Positions 8,526-16,376 of a stretch of DNA of 18,893 nucleotides are shown here, piece after piece. This stretch comes from Oehlia diaphana (Eukaryota > Glomeromycota > Glomeromycetes > Glomerales > Glomeraceae). The notes beneath the pieces were generated by a model. That model saw only the letters and a list, made by a program, of their open reading frames with translations, did not search any database and was not told the DNA's origin. A program made the position numbers and the translations under genes. The stretch is taken from positions 6,239 through 25,131 of the forward strand of contig QZLH01000218.1 in the NCBI GenBank assembly GCA_003833135.1, written 5' to 3'. Position 1 is the first letter of the stretch. Each line of letters starts with the position of its first letter.

Positions 8526-8759
8526 GTATGGTGTCTTATCAAAGCAATACGAACAAAAAAAAAGGGGGTTGAAAAATTTTTTAAAGAAAAACTTTGGAGA
8601 CTATTTTATATTATTACGAAATTTTACTTGAGTAAAGCTTTACTAGTAGGTGGTCAACAAGATCGACCAGAATTACGTTGTAAAATGTGGCGTAGTATTG
8701 CATTTACATATAATCCCGACGGATCAAAGCAAATATTAGGCGAAAGAAATTTTTATTAG
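8526..8759 (+). pseudogene. Orphan terminal-exon-like fragment, unidentified
   Basis: The plus strand is open for 77 codons to TAG (8757-8759). The last ~55 codons look strongly coding: LWRLFYIITKFYLSKALLVG, then GQQDRPELRCKMWRSIAFTY, then NPDGSKQILGERNFY. The first 20 codons are low-complexity Lys and probably not protein. A CTAGTAG acceptor-like site precedes the GGQQDRP part. No upstream exon was found, so this is either a displaced 3' exon or the end of a gene destroyed on its left. It ends 115 bp before the stop codon of the convergent minus-strand F-box gene. I do not recognise the family. Confidence 0.3.
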
Positions 8760-8810
8760 CGTAATTAGCGTAATTATACTTCTGCTCTGCAGAAACATAT
8801 GAAATTTAAC

Positions 8811-8816
8811 TTTATT
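8811..8816 (-). terminator. Candidate polyadenylation signal of the left F-box gene
   Basis: The minus strand reads AATAAA 58 bases beyond the stop codon of the F-box gene at 8874-10322. In such AT-rich DNA this hexamer is common by chance, so position is the only support. Confidence 0.3.
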
Positions 8817-8873
8817 TAATATATAATAAAAAAAATTTACAAAAAAATTTCGTATAATAATTTATGTTCGATT

Positions 8874-10322
8874 TTACCGAATTACTCCTTCATTCTTATA
8901 CTTATTAACTATAATATCATGATCACTCGTCCATAAATAAGCCATTCCATCATCATAATGATGGATAAATTTAAATGGTGACCTATTTTCAGATTTCCAA
9001 TCTTCGAAAAATGACTCTAATCCTTTCAACGAAAAATTAAACTTGTCGCCGAATGAGAATTCTTTTAAAGTTGTGGACAACATTTTGCTCATTATTACTA
9101 AAAATTTATCACCGTTAGGTAATACATTAGCATTTGTAATTAGAAATAATCTTTCTAATTGCATGCAATTGGAAAAAATCCTTCTCATTTTACGCAAATT
9201 TCTATGATCAACTTCCATTGTTAAGTTTTTTAAATTTGGACAATAACTTGATATTGCCAAAATTAATTTTCTGTTTTGGGATTGATAGTTATTTGAATCA
9301 GAATCAATTGGAAAACGTATGTAAATTTCTAAAATGAGTTCCCCGGACTTTTCAATTATTAAACATGTAATATAATTTGGTAAATAGGCGGTTTCCAGGT
9401 ATTTAAGATAATGAAAGGAAGCCTTTCCTAAATACTTATTCCATTTCCGCCACCCCCTTTCATATAAATCACCTACATTATCAAGAGTTAAGTATTGTAT
9501 ATTTTTTAATGATGGAACAAATTTAGGTGAAATTAATGTAACAGGTTGTAGCGTAAATTTTTTTAATGTCGCAGCCTTTTTTTCAATGATGTTGCTGAGT
9601 AAGTTGTATTCTACTTCTTCTTCATCATTAAAAAATAAACTTAATGACTGTAGATTTTTTTGTGATTTAATTAATGAAACTAAACCTGGAGCTTTATCAT
9701 TACAATCAACTATCTCTAAGTTTGTTATGTCATTACAAATACGGGAAAGTTTATATAAAATTTTTGAATTCGGGAAATTAATTTTAAAATTGTATTCAAA
9801 AAAATTTATTTTCGAAAAAAATAATTCGGCGTTTGGATATCTATATAATTTCTTCTTAGTATTCCAATGGAAATACTTTATATTATTACACTTATTTATA
9901 ATTAATTTATACATTTCCTTCTCTAGTATTTTTTTTTTATTTTTTGAATCCTCGACTTCGTCATTTATCAAAAAATTCGTCATATCTTTTATCCATATTG
10001 TTGTGATACGAGTGAAAAAACTCATATATTCGAACGATAATTTTTTTGTGATCCTATTTAAAGGTAAATGAATATCGTATTGTGGTAAAAGATCTCCTGG
10101 ATTATTTGGTAAAAAGTGAGCGATAACATTGTATAGTTTTTTACGCAATTCTGGTTTATGTTCATATGGATCTTCAAATGAACGAGAGAAATTTCTCCAA
10201 AGTAAAGGAGTTGCTATATGACACCAAATTGTATTTACTAAAATGCATGAATGTAATGTTGAAATATCATCGCGTAATTCATTAAATATTAACAATAAAA
10301 CGTCGTCTATTAGTTGTGCCAT
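8874..10322 (-). CDS. F-box and leucine-rich-like repeat protein, 482 residues
   Basis: A single uninterrupted frame of 482 codons from ATG (10322) to TAA. Residues ~1-45 form an F-box: LIDDVLLLIFNELRDDI, then THLSC-type 'TLHSC', 'LVNTIWC', 'ATPLLW', the region that binds Skp1. Residues ~190-430 carry irregular leucine-rich segments (e.g. QKNLQSLSLFF at 221-231, CPNLKNLTMEV at 361-371, CMQLERLFL at 386-394), the usual substrate-facing part. Conserved landmarks shared with the paralogue at 16377-17822 include NVIAHFLPNNP (65-75), NDEVEDSK (120-127), LIIEKS (321-326) and DWKSxxRSP (441-449). By family, the product is a substrate adaptor of an SCF ubiquitin ligase; no target can be inferred. No signal peptide or membrane helix. 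No intron is needed. The promoter (10334-10460) is conserved with the paralogue. The antisense frame over 9586-10071 is a shadow. Confidence 0.93.
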   Translation of the reverse strand: MAQLIDDVLLLIFNELRDDISTLHSCILVNTIWCHIATPLLWRNFSRSFEDPYEHKPELRKKLYNVIAHFLPNNPGDLLPQYDIHLPLNRITKKLSFEYMSFFTRITTIWIKDMTNFLINDEVEDSKNKKKILEKEMYKLIINKCNNIKYFHWNTKKKLYRYPNAELFFSKINFFEYNFKINFPNSKILYKLSRICNDITNLEIVDCNDKAPGLVSLIKSQKNLQSLSLFFNDEEEVEYNLLSNIIEKKAATLKKFTLQPVTLISPKFVPSLKNIQYLTLDNVGDLYERGWRKWNKYLGKASFHYLKYLETAYLPNYITCLIIEKSGELILEIYIRFPIDSDSNNYQSQNRKLILAISSYCPNLKNLTMEVDHRNLRKMRRIFSNCMQLERLFLITNANVLPNGDKFLVIMSKMLSTTLKEFSFGDKFNFSLKGLESFFEDWKSENRSPFKFIHHYDDGMAYLWTSDHDIIVNKYKNEGVIR

Positions 10323-10333
10323 ATTATTTAAAG

Positions 10334-10460
10334 ATTATAAATTATAAAAAGCGCCTACGAGAAGGAAATTGAGAATTGAAAAGAAAAGGGAAAATTCAAA
10401 ACCACCGGACGATGATAAAATAGTTGGATATAAATGCATATTTATATGAAAAATTGACAA
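10334..10460 (-). promoter_or_regulatory. Promoter/leader of the left F-box gene, conserved with its paralogue
   Basis: Read on the minus strand, four blocks match the region upstream of the F-box gene at 16377 in the same order. They are a TATA-like 20-mer ATATAAATATGCATTTATAT (10447-10428, one mismatch), CAACTATTTTATC (10426-10414, identical), a pyrimidine tract CTTTTCTTTTCAATT (10388-10374, identical) followed by CTTCTCGT (10364-10357), and TTTTTATAATTTATAAT (10350-10334, identical). The TATA-like block is about 106-125 bases before the ATG. Conservation across non-coding DNA suggests a core promoter and transcribed leader. Confidence 0.65.
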
Positions 10461-10479
10461 GTCAAATCGTAAATTAGAA

Positions 10480-10530
10480 TTTTTTTTATTTTTTTTTTAT
10501 TTTTTTTTATTTACTATATATTACTATATA
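10480..10530. repeat. (T8-10 A)n tract and a 10-bp tandem repeat
   Basis: Three T runs of 8-10 bases separated by single A (10480-10512) are followed by two exact copies of TTACTATATA (10511-10520, 10521-10530). The tract lies just upstream of the F-box promoter and may exclude nucleosomes. Confidence 0.75.
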
Positions 10531-10571
10531 TGTTTAGTTTAGTTAATAATGTCTGGTTAATAGGAGCTTGT

Positions 10572-10753
10572 ATGCATCCCACATGGGCACTTGAAGATAG
10601 AAAGATTAAAGATTTGTTCGGTCGTCCGAAACAATCAAAATTCAGGAAAATAAAACTTTATTAGTTTATTGTGACCGACATTTAATGGTTGATGACCGTG
10701 GCCTAACGATGACTTTTGTTTTTTCTTCCATTTTATTTATTGAAAGTACTTAA
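10572..10753 (+). pseudogene. Frameshifted coding fragment, unidentified
   Basis: From 10572 one frame reads MHPTWALEDRKIKDLFGRPK and continues QSKFRKIKLY to TAG (10662-10664). The adjacent frame continues from 10661 as LVYCDRHLMVDDRGLTMTFV, then FSSILFIEST to TAA (10751-10753). Together they look like one ~60-residue coding segment broken by a single frameshift at about 10660. No start context, flanking exon or known motif was found. Confidence 0.35.
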
Positions 10754-10945
10754 TAAGGAATTTTTTTGTATAACATTTATATCGTTGAATCTAATATTAA
10801 TAACATCATGAAATGTTTGTACACAAAGAATACCCTAATTACTTCTATTGAAAAATTAGAGTTTTTATTTTAAAAATAAAAATATCTGAACAGTTTAAAA
10901 CGATAATCATGAAACTCGATACACAAGAGCGCCCCTTAATATAAT
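10754..10945. other. Intergenic DNA, no gene seen
   Basis: Short AT-rich gap between two coding fragments on opposite strands. Confidence 0.5.
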
Positions 10946-11160
10946 TTAGTGATAGGTTACCATACGTGGTTTAATTTGTAAAATTATTGGAAATGATTTA
11001 TTAGGATAATCGCTTTGCTCATCGTGATAACGTGAGAACATTTTGGATTCTCCTCCGTAGAATTTTCATCAACCATTCTTTGTAAGAAGGTTAACGCAGC
11101 ATTAATATCTTAAGTATTTTTGTTCAGTGAAACGTTATACATTGATAGAGCAACGAAAAC
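10946..11160 (-). pseudogene. Broken coding fragment, unidentified
   Basis: The minus strand from 11160 reads VFVALSMYNVSLNKNT, an in-frame TAA (11112-11110), then DINAALTFLQRMVDENSTEE and NPK. After a frameshift at about 11040 it reads MFSRYHDEQSDYPNKSFPII and LQIKPRMVTYH to TAA (10948-10946). The composition is clearly protein-like (amphipathic Leu-rich helix, then an acidic stretch). One stop and one shift make it a dead fragment. I cannot name the family. Confidence 0.35.
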
Positions 11161-11891
11161 TATTTAACCTCTTTAAGAAATGAAATAATGAGATTACGAA
11201 TTTACCCAAGTACGAAAAATTAATATAGTAATACGCCCGACGCCCCCTAGTGTATTAGATTGGTTATTTCATTTTGAATTTTCATTGTTTCCAAATTAAA
11301 ATTAAATTAAAATTATATATTAAATATCATATTTGAATTTTCTTAATATTCAAATAACGAAATGTACTAAAAAATAATAAATGTGTTTTCATATATAATA
11401 TTCAATACAGACTGTTCCACATTCTTGCGTAAGCTTTTTATACAGTATGTTCGTTCAAAATTTATAATGCAAAATATGCTTTTTTGTTATAAAGTTCTCA
11501 TCTTATTATACATTACATGAAACGAATTATTAACCTTCTTTTTTCTAGACAATACAAATAGTAACTTCAGCAAATTAAAATGAGTATTATAAGTACATGC
11601 AGATTATCACCCATGGTCATGAGAAATTAAATGATTGTCTCTTTAAAGTTTATCTGTTATTTTCAGGTTTGTGTAAATATAATTTCATAGTTCGGAGAGA
11701 TGATCATTGATTTCGTCCGTTCGTAATACATTGCATATCAATCACAATCTTTATAATTGTAATTTACTTCGCTGTGAAAAAATTAATATTATATCATTGA
11801 TTTTAAACTTATTTAAAATTATTGATTTTATTTTATTTTATTTTATTTTGACTTATAAATTGAAAGGGCTCTGGTCTGGGGATGCCAATAG
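11161..11891. other. Intergenic DNA, no gene seen
   Basis: AT-rich, without a frame of convincing composition. The T/A-rich pentamer repeat TTTTA occurs about four times at 11828-11849. The plus-strand frame that starts at 11707 depends on this and on the CGGTT cluster and is not a gene. Confidence 0.5.
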
Positions 11892-11992
11892 TTCGGTTAT
11901 AACCGATCATAACCGGTTTTATACCGGTTCGGTTATCATGACCGAACCAACCGTCGGTTTTATATAAAAACCGGTCAAAAAACCGATCGGTT
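11892..11992. repeat. Cluster of CGGTT/AACCG palindromes, DNA-transposon subterminal-like
   Basis: About twelve copies of CGGTT or its complement AACCG occur in roughly 100 bases, several as perfect palindromes: CGGTTATAACCG (11894-11905), AACCGGTT (11911-11918) and AACCGATCGGTT (11981-11992). Dense inverted pentamers next to a GC-rich stretch (GGGCTCTGGTCTGGGGATGC, from 11868) resemble subterminal transposase-binding arrays of hAT-type elements. No second terminus or transposase was found in the window, so this may be a solo end or the edge of a decayed copy. Confidence 0.5.
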
Positions 11993-13218
11993 AATTAATT
12001 TATCGAGAATTCCCATTATCGGCAAAACTCGGTAATCACGTGATTTTCATTTCTCTGATACCGACGTTCGTAGTTTGGAAGGAATTGTTTTTCATATTGA
12101 GATTTGTCGTGATTTTGGTGAATACCTATTTCTGTGATGGTTAAAATGTTTATTTTTCTGTTTTGAAAAACGATATGATGTCATTTAATTTGTGGCGAAT
12201 ATTAATTGTGCGATTTGTGCCTATTTTTATAATACATTGGTTGATTTTCGGGTTCGTTGATTGTATCCATTATGCTTATGCTTCGGGTTCTCTAGGGTGG
12301 TTGGATATTCTGTTATCGGGATTTTGTGATGAGGATGGTAATTAGGGATGTGGTAAGATTAAGATAAGGAGCGTGAGTGTTTATTTTATTCGTTTTGTGA
12401 AGTATGTAAGTAATTCGATGTGTAAAAAAAAAACAGAGTTGGGTTATTCAAAGATGGGGATTTCAGATGAGTCCAAAAACAAAGGAGATATCCGGTAAGA
12501 GATTTAACGTGTTCCCTTAAAAATATTAAGGGGATTGTAATAAGTCGAGCCTGATACAGGTTAACTGTTATGACTCTGGACCGAGTTTTCGAAAAATTGA
12601 TCTATGTCATTTCTTGTTCTTTATTTTGTTGTATAGGACTATAGGTGTACGTCTTCCTCTGTTTGTTCGTTGTTTGTAACGTAAATGGAGTCACAAGCAA
12701 CGATGTCCATGGGTGTGTTTGTATCGTTTACCCGTTCAGACTTTTGATGATTTACGTCTTAGTTTGTTAGAGGGATTAGAAGTTAATTCACGTTTATATT
12801 TTTTATTTTTATTTTTAGAATTCACGTGAACAAAGTAACGGTAATATTTACAAGGACAAACATTTAGTAGGTCTAAGGTAATTAAAAAAGAACCGTATAC
12901 CAAGCCGCCCAACAGGCGACGTCACCTTGAGGTTCGAACTAGACACTATAATTAAAAATACAACACCGCCTTTTCAAGAAGAAAAAATAAAAATAAAAGG
13001 CAAAAGGGCAATAATGAAACAAAGAAAAAATAAAATTAAATGCATATTGGGTCTGATCTAGGAAAATCAAGGTAAAAGAATTTTTTGGTTAAAATTAAGT
13101 TATTGTATTTTAATCTAGTCATATCAAAAAGTATAATGCAATAAAAATCTCAATTTTAAAACAGTTCCCGTATTCTGAAATCTAAACCAATAAAATGAAA
13201 AACCCCAGTGGGAAAAAA
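11993..13218. other. Non-coding stretch of altered composition
   Basis: Base composition is visibly less A/T-homopolymeric and more G/T-rich than elsewhere. It contains TCACGTGA-type sites (12036, 12822) and a small hairpin CCCTTAA/TTAAGGG (12514-12532). The plus-strand frame 12163-12345 (SFNLWRILIVRFVPIFIIHW) is hydrophobic from T-richness and has no convincing start. Together with the CGGTT cluster and the pseudogene at 13219-14217 it probably belongs to one inserted, decayed segment. Confidence 0.4.
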
Positions 13219-14217
13219 TTAAATTAGTTTACGCAAAGTCTCTAAATTTCCGCTAAGATCTTTGATCGTGAGGCTTTTCGGGACTTGTCCTTCTTTTGCT
13301 TCTCTGGCTTCTTGAACTTCGTCTCTTCTGATTTCTTCTTGGGTGCGTCCCACTTTATCATAAGGCATATACAGAATATCAGCCTGATGCACCTCATTAG
13401 GTATTTGCATTGAATTGAAACTTGCGCATGGGATGAATCATGGACGAGGTTTGTGACCTGATTTTTATCAGCCTGTCGGCTTCTTGGGCTGGTTGTGTGG
13501 TGCTTACCTTTTGGTTTGCGTTGGGAAGGGTTTCAGGGAAGAATCTTCTCAAGTTGGTGTTTAATACGTTCCGCATATCTTCCCACTTTTCGAAATATCC
13601 AACCAACTTCCGTTCCCCTCTTGCAGTTTGTATAATTTTGAAACTTTTCAATCCTTTAATCTGTGAAAGGAAAGAGTGTGGGCGATGGTCAGTCCATAAA
13701 GTTGCTAACGACATAGAATCTGGAAGTTTATGTATCGTAGCTTGGAATTCTCGCGTTGTTTTCTTTCTTTGAGAGTCCACATTGCAGAAAATCATCGTAC
13801 TGGTATTCCTCCCTAAATCCGTTGTCCAGGCCGGTTCTTCATAGTTAACTCACGTTTACTGTTGCTTTGACCAGCAAATTGTTAAACTCGATGTTAGAGC
13901 ACGTGAACTTAATTACTACTCCTATATGTATAATATAATCAATCTTCATGTTAAAAAGATTATACGATATGGTCATGTGTCTAGTTGCCGATCTTTCTGT
14001 CGAAGCAGTACTTTCACTACTATCAAAAGCGGCGCAGCTATTAGAAGAATTATCCATATTACTTCCCTGTTCTGGTTTCAAAGTCTCCTCTACGTGAGGT
14101 GTTACGTCTTCGTCCGTTGTTTCCCTTCTTAAGCCCGCTTGTTCCAATAATATTTGTATTTGTTCACTTCTATCTTGACAGTGTACTTACGTCCTCTGTC
14201 GAGTCAATTACTCCCAT
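13219..14217 (-). pseudogene. Frameshifted gene, possible retroelement ORF1/gag-like
   Basis: Four minus-strand segments follow each other in different frames. MGVIDSTEDVSTL begins at 14217. A Glu/Thr-rich segment (14180-13845) follows: QIQILLEQAGLRRETTDEDV, then PEQGSNMDNSSNSCAAFDSS. Next, 13849-13397 carries VNYEEPAWTTDLGRNTSTMI, LPDSMSLATLWTDHRPHSFL and the key stretch KGLKSFKIIQTARGERKLVG then YFEKWEDMRNVLN. Last, 13410-13219 reads MQIPNEVHQADILYMPYDKV and a charged end. The 'KGxKSFKI...GERKLVGYFEKWEDM' pattern has a beta-alpha-beta, RRM-like character seen in ORF1-like proteins of Glomeromycotan retroelements; that link is from memory and not proven. Codon usage and GC are higher than in the neighbours. 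A GTAAGT at 14190-14185 might be a donor, but no acceptor restores frame. Confidence 0.4.
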
Positions 14218-15105
14218 CTTTTTTGTTTCTTAATTTATTTTTCTTATAATTTTCTCCTTTTGTTATTTAAAATTCAAATGCCCGCAGTCAAAGATTTGGC
14301 GAATCAAGCTATTTACTGTATCAGTCATTCAAAGTCATGCACAACATGAAACTGAAACACATTCATGTGACATAATTCTATCCCATATTCAAAAGAGTTT
14401 CAGCATCAGAACCTTTAAATTGAAAAAGACCACAATCTTTTGTAATTTTTAAACTGTAAAAACCCTTTGATAACAAATTGCAAAATAAGCAATAAAATAT
14501 TTAAATTTATAAATCACAAAAAAAAACAAATTTAAACACAGATAATATTTTAAATAAGTTTAAAATTAATAGTATAATATTTTTCTCACAGTGAAGTTAA
14601 ACATTACAAAGAACATGCTTGTATTGCGAACTGATGGAAACCATGATCATCATATTGCATAGGTCCCCACGCTTCGCTTCAGACAATCAATAAAATTACA
14701 TTTACACAAACCTAAAATTAAACTTCAAACAGACAATCCTAAAACCATGGATGACAAGACTTTAGCCAGTGATCTAAAATTGGGTAATAAATCTGCATGT
14801 ACTTACTTATCTTACTCATTTAATTTGCTAATGAGATGAAACAAGAAGGTTGCTTGAAATCTAGTATTCATTTACATGCATCTTGCAATTCGTGGTTTTT
14901 AATAAATAATAAAATCAAACAATTTTACAAATTGTATTATTTTGTTTACTTTATTTGTTTTATCCTTTAGTCATTGTAATGCAAATAAATTTTCTATATT
15001 GTCTAGAAAAGCATGTAATAATTCGTTTCATCGTAATGAATAATAATATGAGTAAAAAAAAAAAATATATATTTTTGTCATTTCGCAAGATTATTATTAG
15101 CCAAT
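14218..15105. other. Intergenic DNA, no gene seen
   Basis: Mixed AT-rich sequence with no protein-like frame. The minus-strand frame 14960-15163 is Ile/Phe-rich from T and A runs and is not supported as a gene. Confidence 0.5.
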
Positions 15106-15633
15106 CACCGCAGAAAAATGTCACGTTCACGTAATTTCTATATGTCAATAACACTATTTTCATCTTAATGAAAAATGAATCTTTTGTTCTTTACATTTGC
15201 GCTCTTTGAAGAGGTGTTTGGATGGGCTTAAGATAATGTATTTGATTATGAGTGATACATTTGTGTCACTCTTTTACATTTAATAAAGCGCATTAAACAA
15301 GTTTAAAAAAAAAAAAATAAAAATGAATGACGCCAAAAAGATTACTCTGAACATGTTTTGGTAGTTTAAATACATATACTCGGCGGAAAAAACATGTAAC
15401 GCGTGCAGACTATTTAATAAATAACGTCAGGTGAATTTACGGACTATTCAGAAAGACAGAGTAATACTTTTATGGTCATATTGCATTAATAAAAATAATT
15501 TTTGATCCTTCTGATTTTGTATAATTTTACCAATTATTAAAAATTTTTAAATAAAACACGTTCTCCCTCTTTGTAAAATAAAACGTACATTTTTAGAAAT
15601 GATCAGTATAAATCATATCATTTTTCTGCGGTG
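15106..15633. repeat. Inverted 15-mer pair flanking 500 bp
   Basis: CACCGCAGAAAAATG (15106-15120) has its exact reverse complement at 15619-15633. The enclosed 498 bp holds a 10-bp near-perfect stem-loop (GAGTGATACA/TGTGTCACTC, 15250-15271, one G:T pair) and an A13 run. The pair could be terminal repeats of a small non-autonomous element or a chance match. No target duplication was recognised. Confidence 0.3.
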
Positions 15634-16181
15634 GTAAGTTAAGCTTACGTAAAATGTGGATCGTGTGATGTGTGATACGTATTGTTATACAGTATTGTAT
15701 ATGATATACATTTTATTATTTATGTTTCGTCATAAAGAAGTGGTTCTAGTCTTCTAGATTTGGAAACAATGAAGTGAAAATTTATGAAATTACTTATTTT
15801 GTTACTTGGGTCGGAGATTACATTAATTTTTCGTACCCCGTATTTCAACATCGCATAGTTAAATGAAACATTCGTTATTTTATCTCCGAATTAAAACTTA
15901 TTGATTTCAATATAAAACGTTGTTTATATTATTTCCAAAATAAAACTTATTGATTTTTAAATATTTTATTACATCTTATTAGGGCATTCTTGTGTACCAA
16001 AATTTTCATGATATTATTAAGTTTCAACGATATAAATGTTATACAAAAAAAATGTTGCACTTTCAATATTATCTTAAATGGGGAAGAAAATTTTGATGAT
16101 TGTTTTATTGATTCGAACAATTGAAATTGAAAATATGTAAACCCCTATTTTATCAGACATAAACACACTGTATATGATGTA
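15634..16181. other. Intergenic DNA with one degenerate direct repeat
   Basis: A 28-base unit ending TAAAACTTATTGATTT occurs at 15880-15907 and 15929-15956 with three mismatches (49-bp period). No coding-like frame was seen. Confidence 0.6.
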
Positions 16182-16354
16182 TATGACAAATTTTTATATA
16201 AATATGCATTCATATCTTTCAACTATTTTATCTTTCATACCAACAGTTTAATATATTCTTGATATAATCATCCAGTATTTTTAATTTTTAACTTTTCTTT
16301 TCAATTTTCAAATTTTCTTCTCGTTAAAGAGCACTTTTTTTTATAATTTATAAT
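16182..16354 (+). promoter_or_regulatory. Promoter/leader of the right F-box gene, conserved with its paralogue
   Basis: This region carries the TATA-like 20-mer ATATAAATATGCATTCATAT (16196-16215), CAACTATTTTATC (16220-16232), the pyrimidine tract CTTTTCTTTTCAATT (16292-16306) with CTTCTCGT just downstream (~16317-16324), and TTTTTATAATTTATAAT (16338-16354), in the same order as upstream of the left F-box gene. The spacer between the second and third blocks is 59 bases here and 25 there, so an insertion or deletion happened between blocks while the blocks were kept. Confidence 0.65.
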
Positions 16355-16376
16355 TACATTTATCACTTTTAACAAT

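Noticed and set aside
9586..10071. 161-codon plus-strand frame
   Set aside because: It is antisense to the well-supported F-box gene, Ser/Phe/Ile-rich, and arises from that gene's codon pattern.
11707..11967. 86-codon plus-strand frame
   Set aside because: It passes through TTTTA repeats and the CGGTT palindrome array and has no protein-like pattern.
12163..12345. Hydrophobic 60-codon plus-strand frame
   Set aside because: It starts at a non-ATG codon, its hydrophobicity follows from T-richness, and no partner exon or motif was found.
12860..12950. tRNA or SINE suggested by GGTTCGAACT (12931-12940)
   Set aside because: The B-box-like decamer is present, but no A box at proper distance and no cloverleaf could be drawn.
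13440..13772. 110-codon plus-strand frame
   Set aside because: It lies opposite the RRM-like segment of the minus-strand pseudogene, whose composition is far more protein-like.
13926..14132. 68-codon plus-strand frame
   Set aside because: Antisense shadow of the Glu/Thr/Ser-rich segment of the same pseudogene.
14960..15163. 67-codon minus-strand frame with a membrane-like stretch
   Set aside because: The Phe/Ile/Leu run comes from A runs on the opposite strand; no supporting context.
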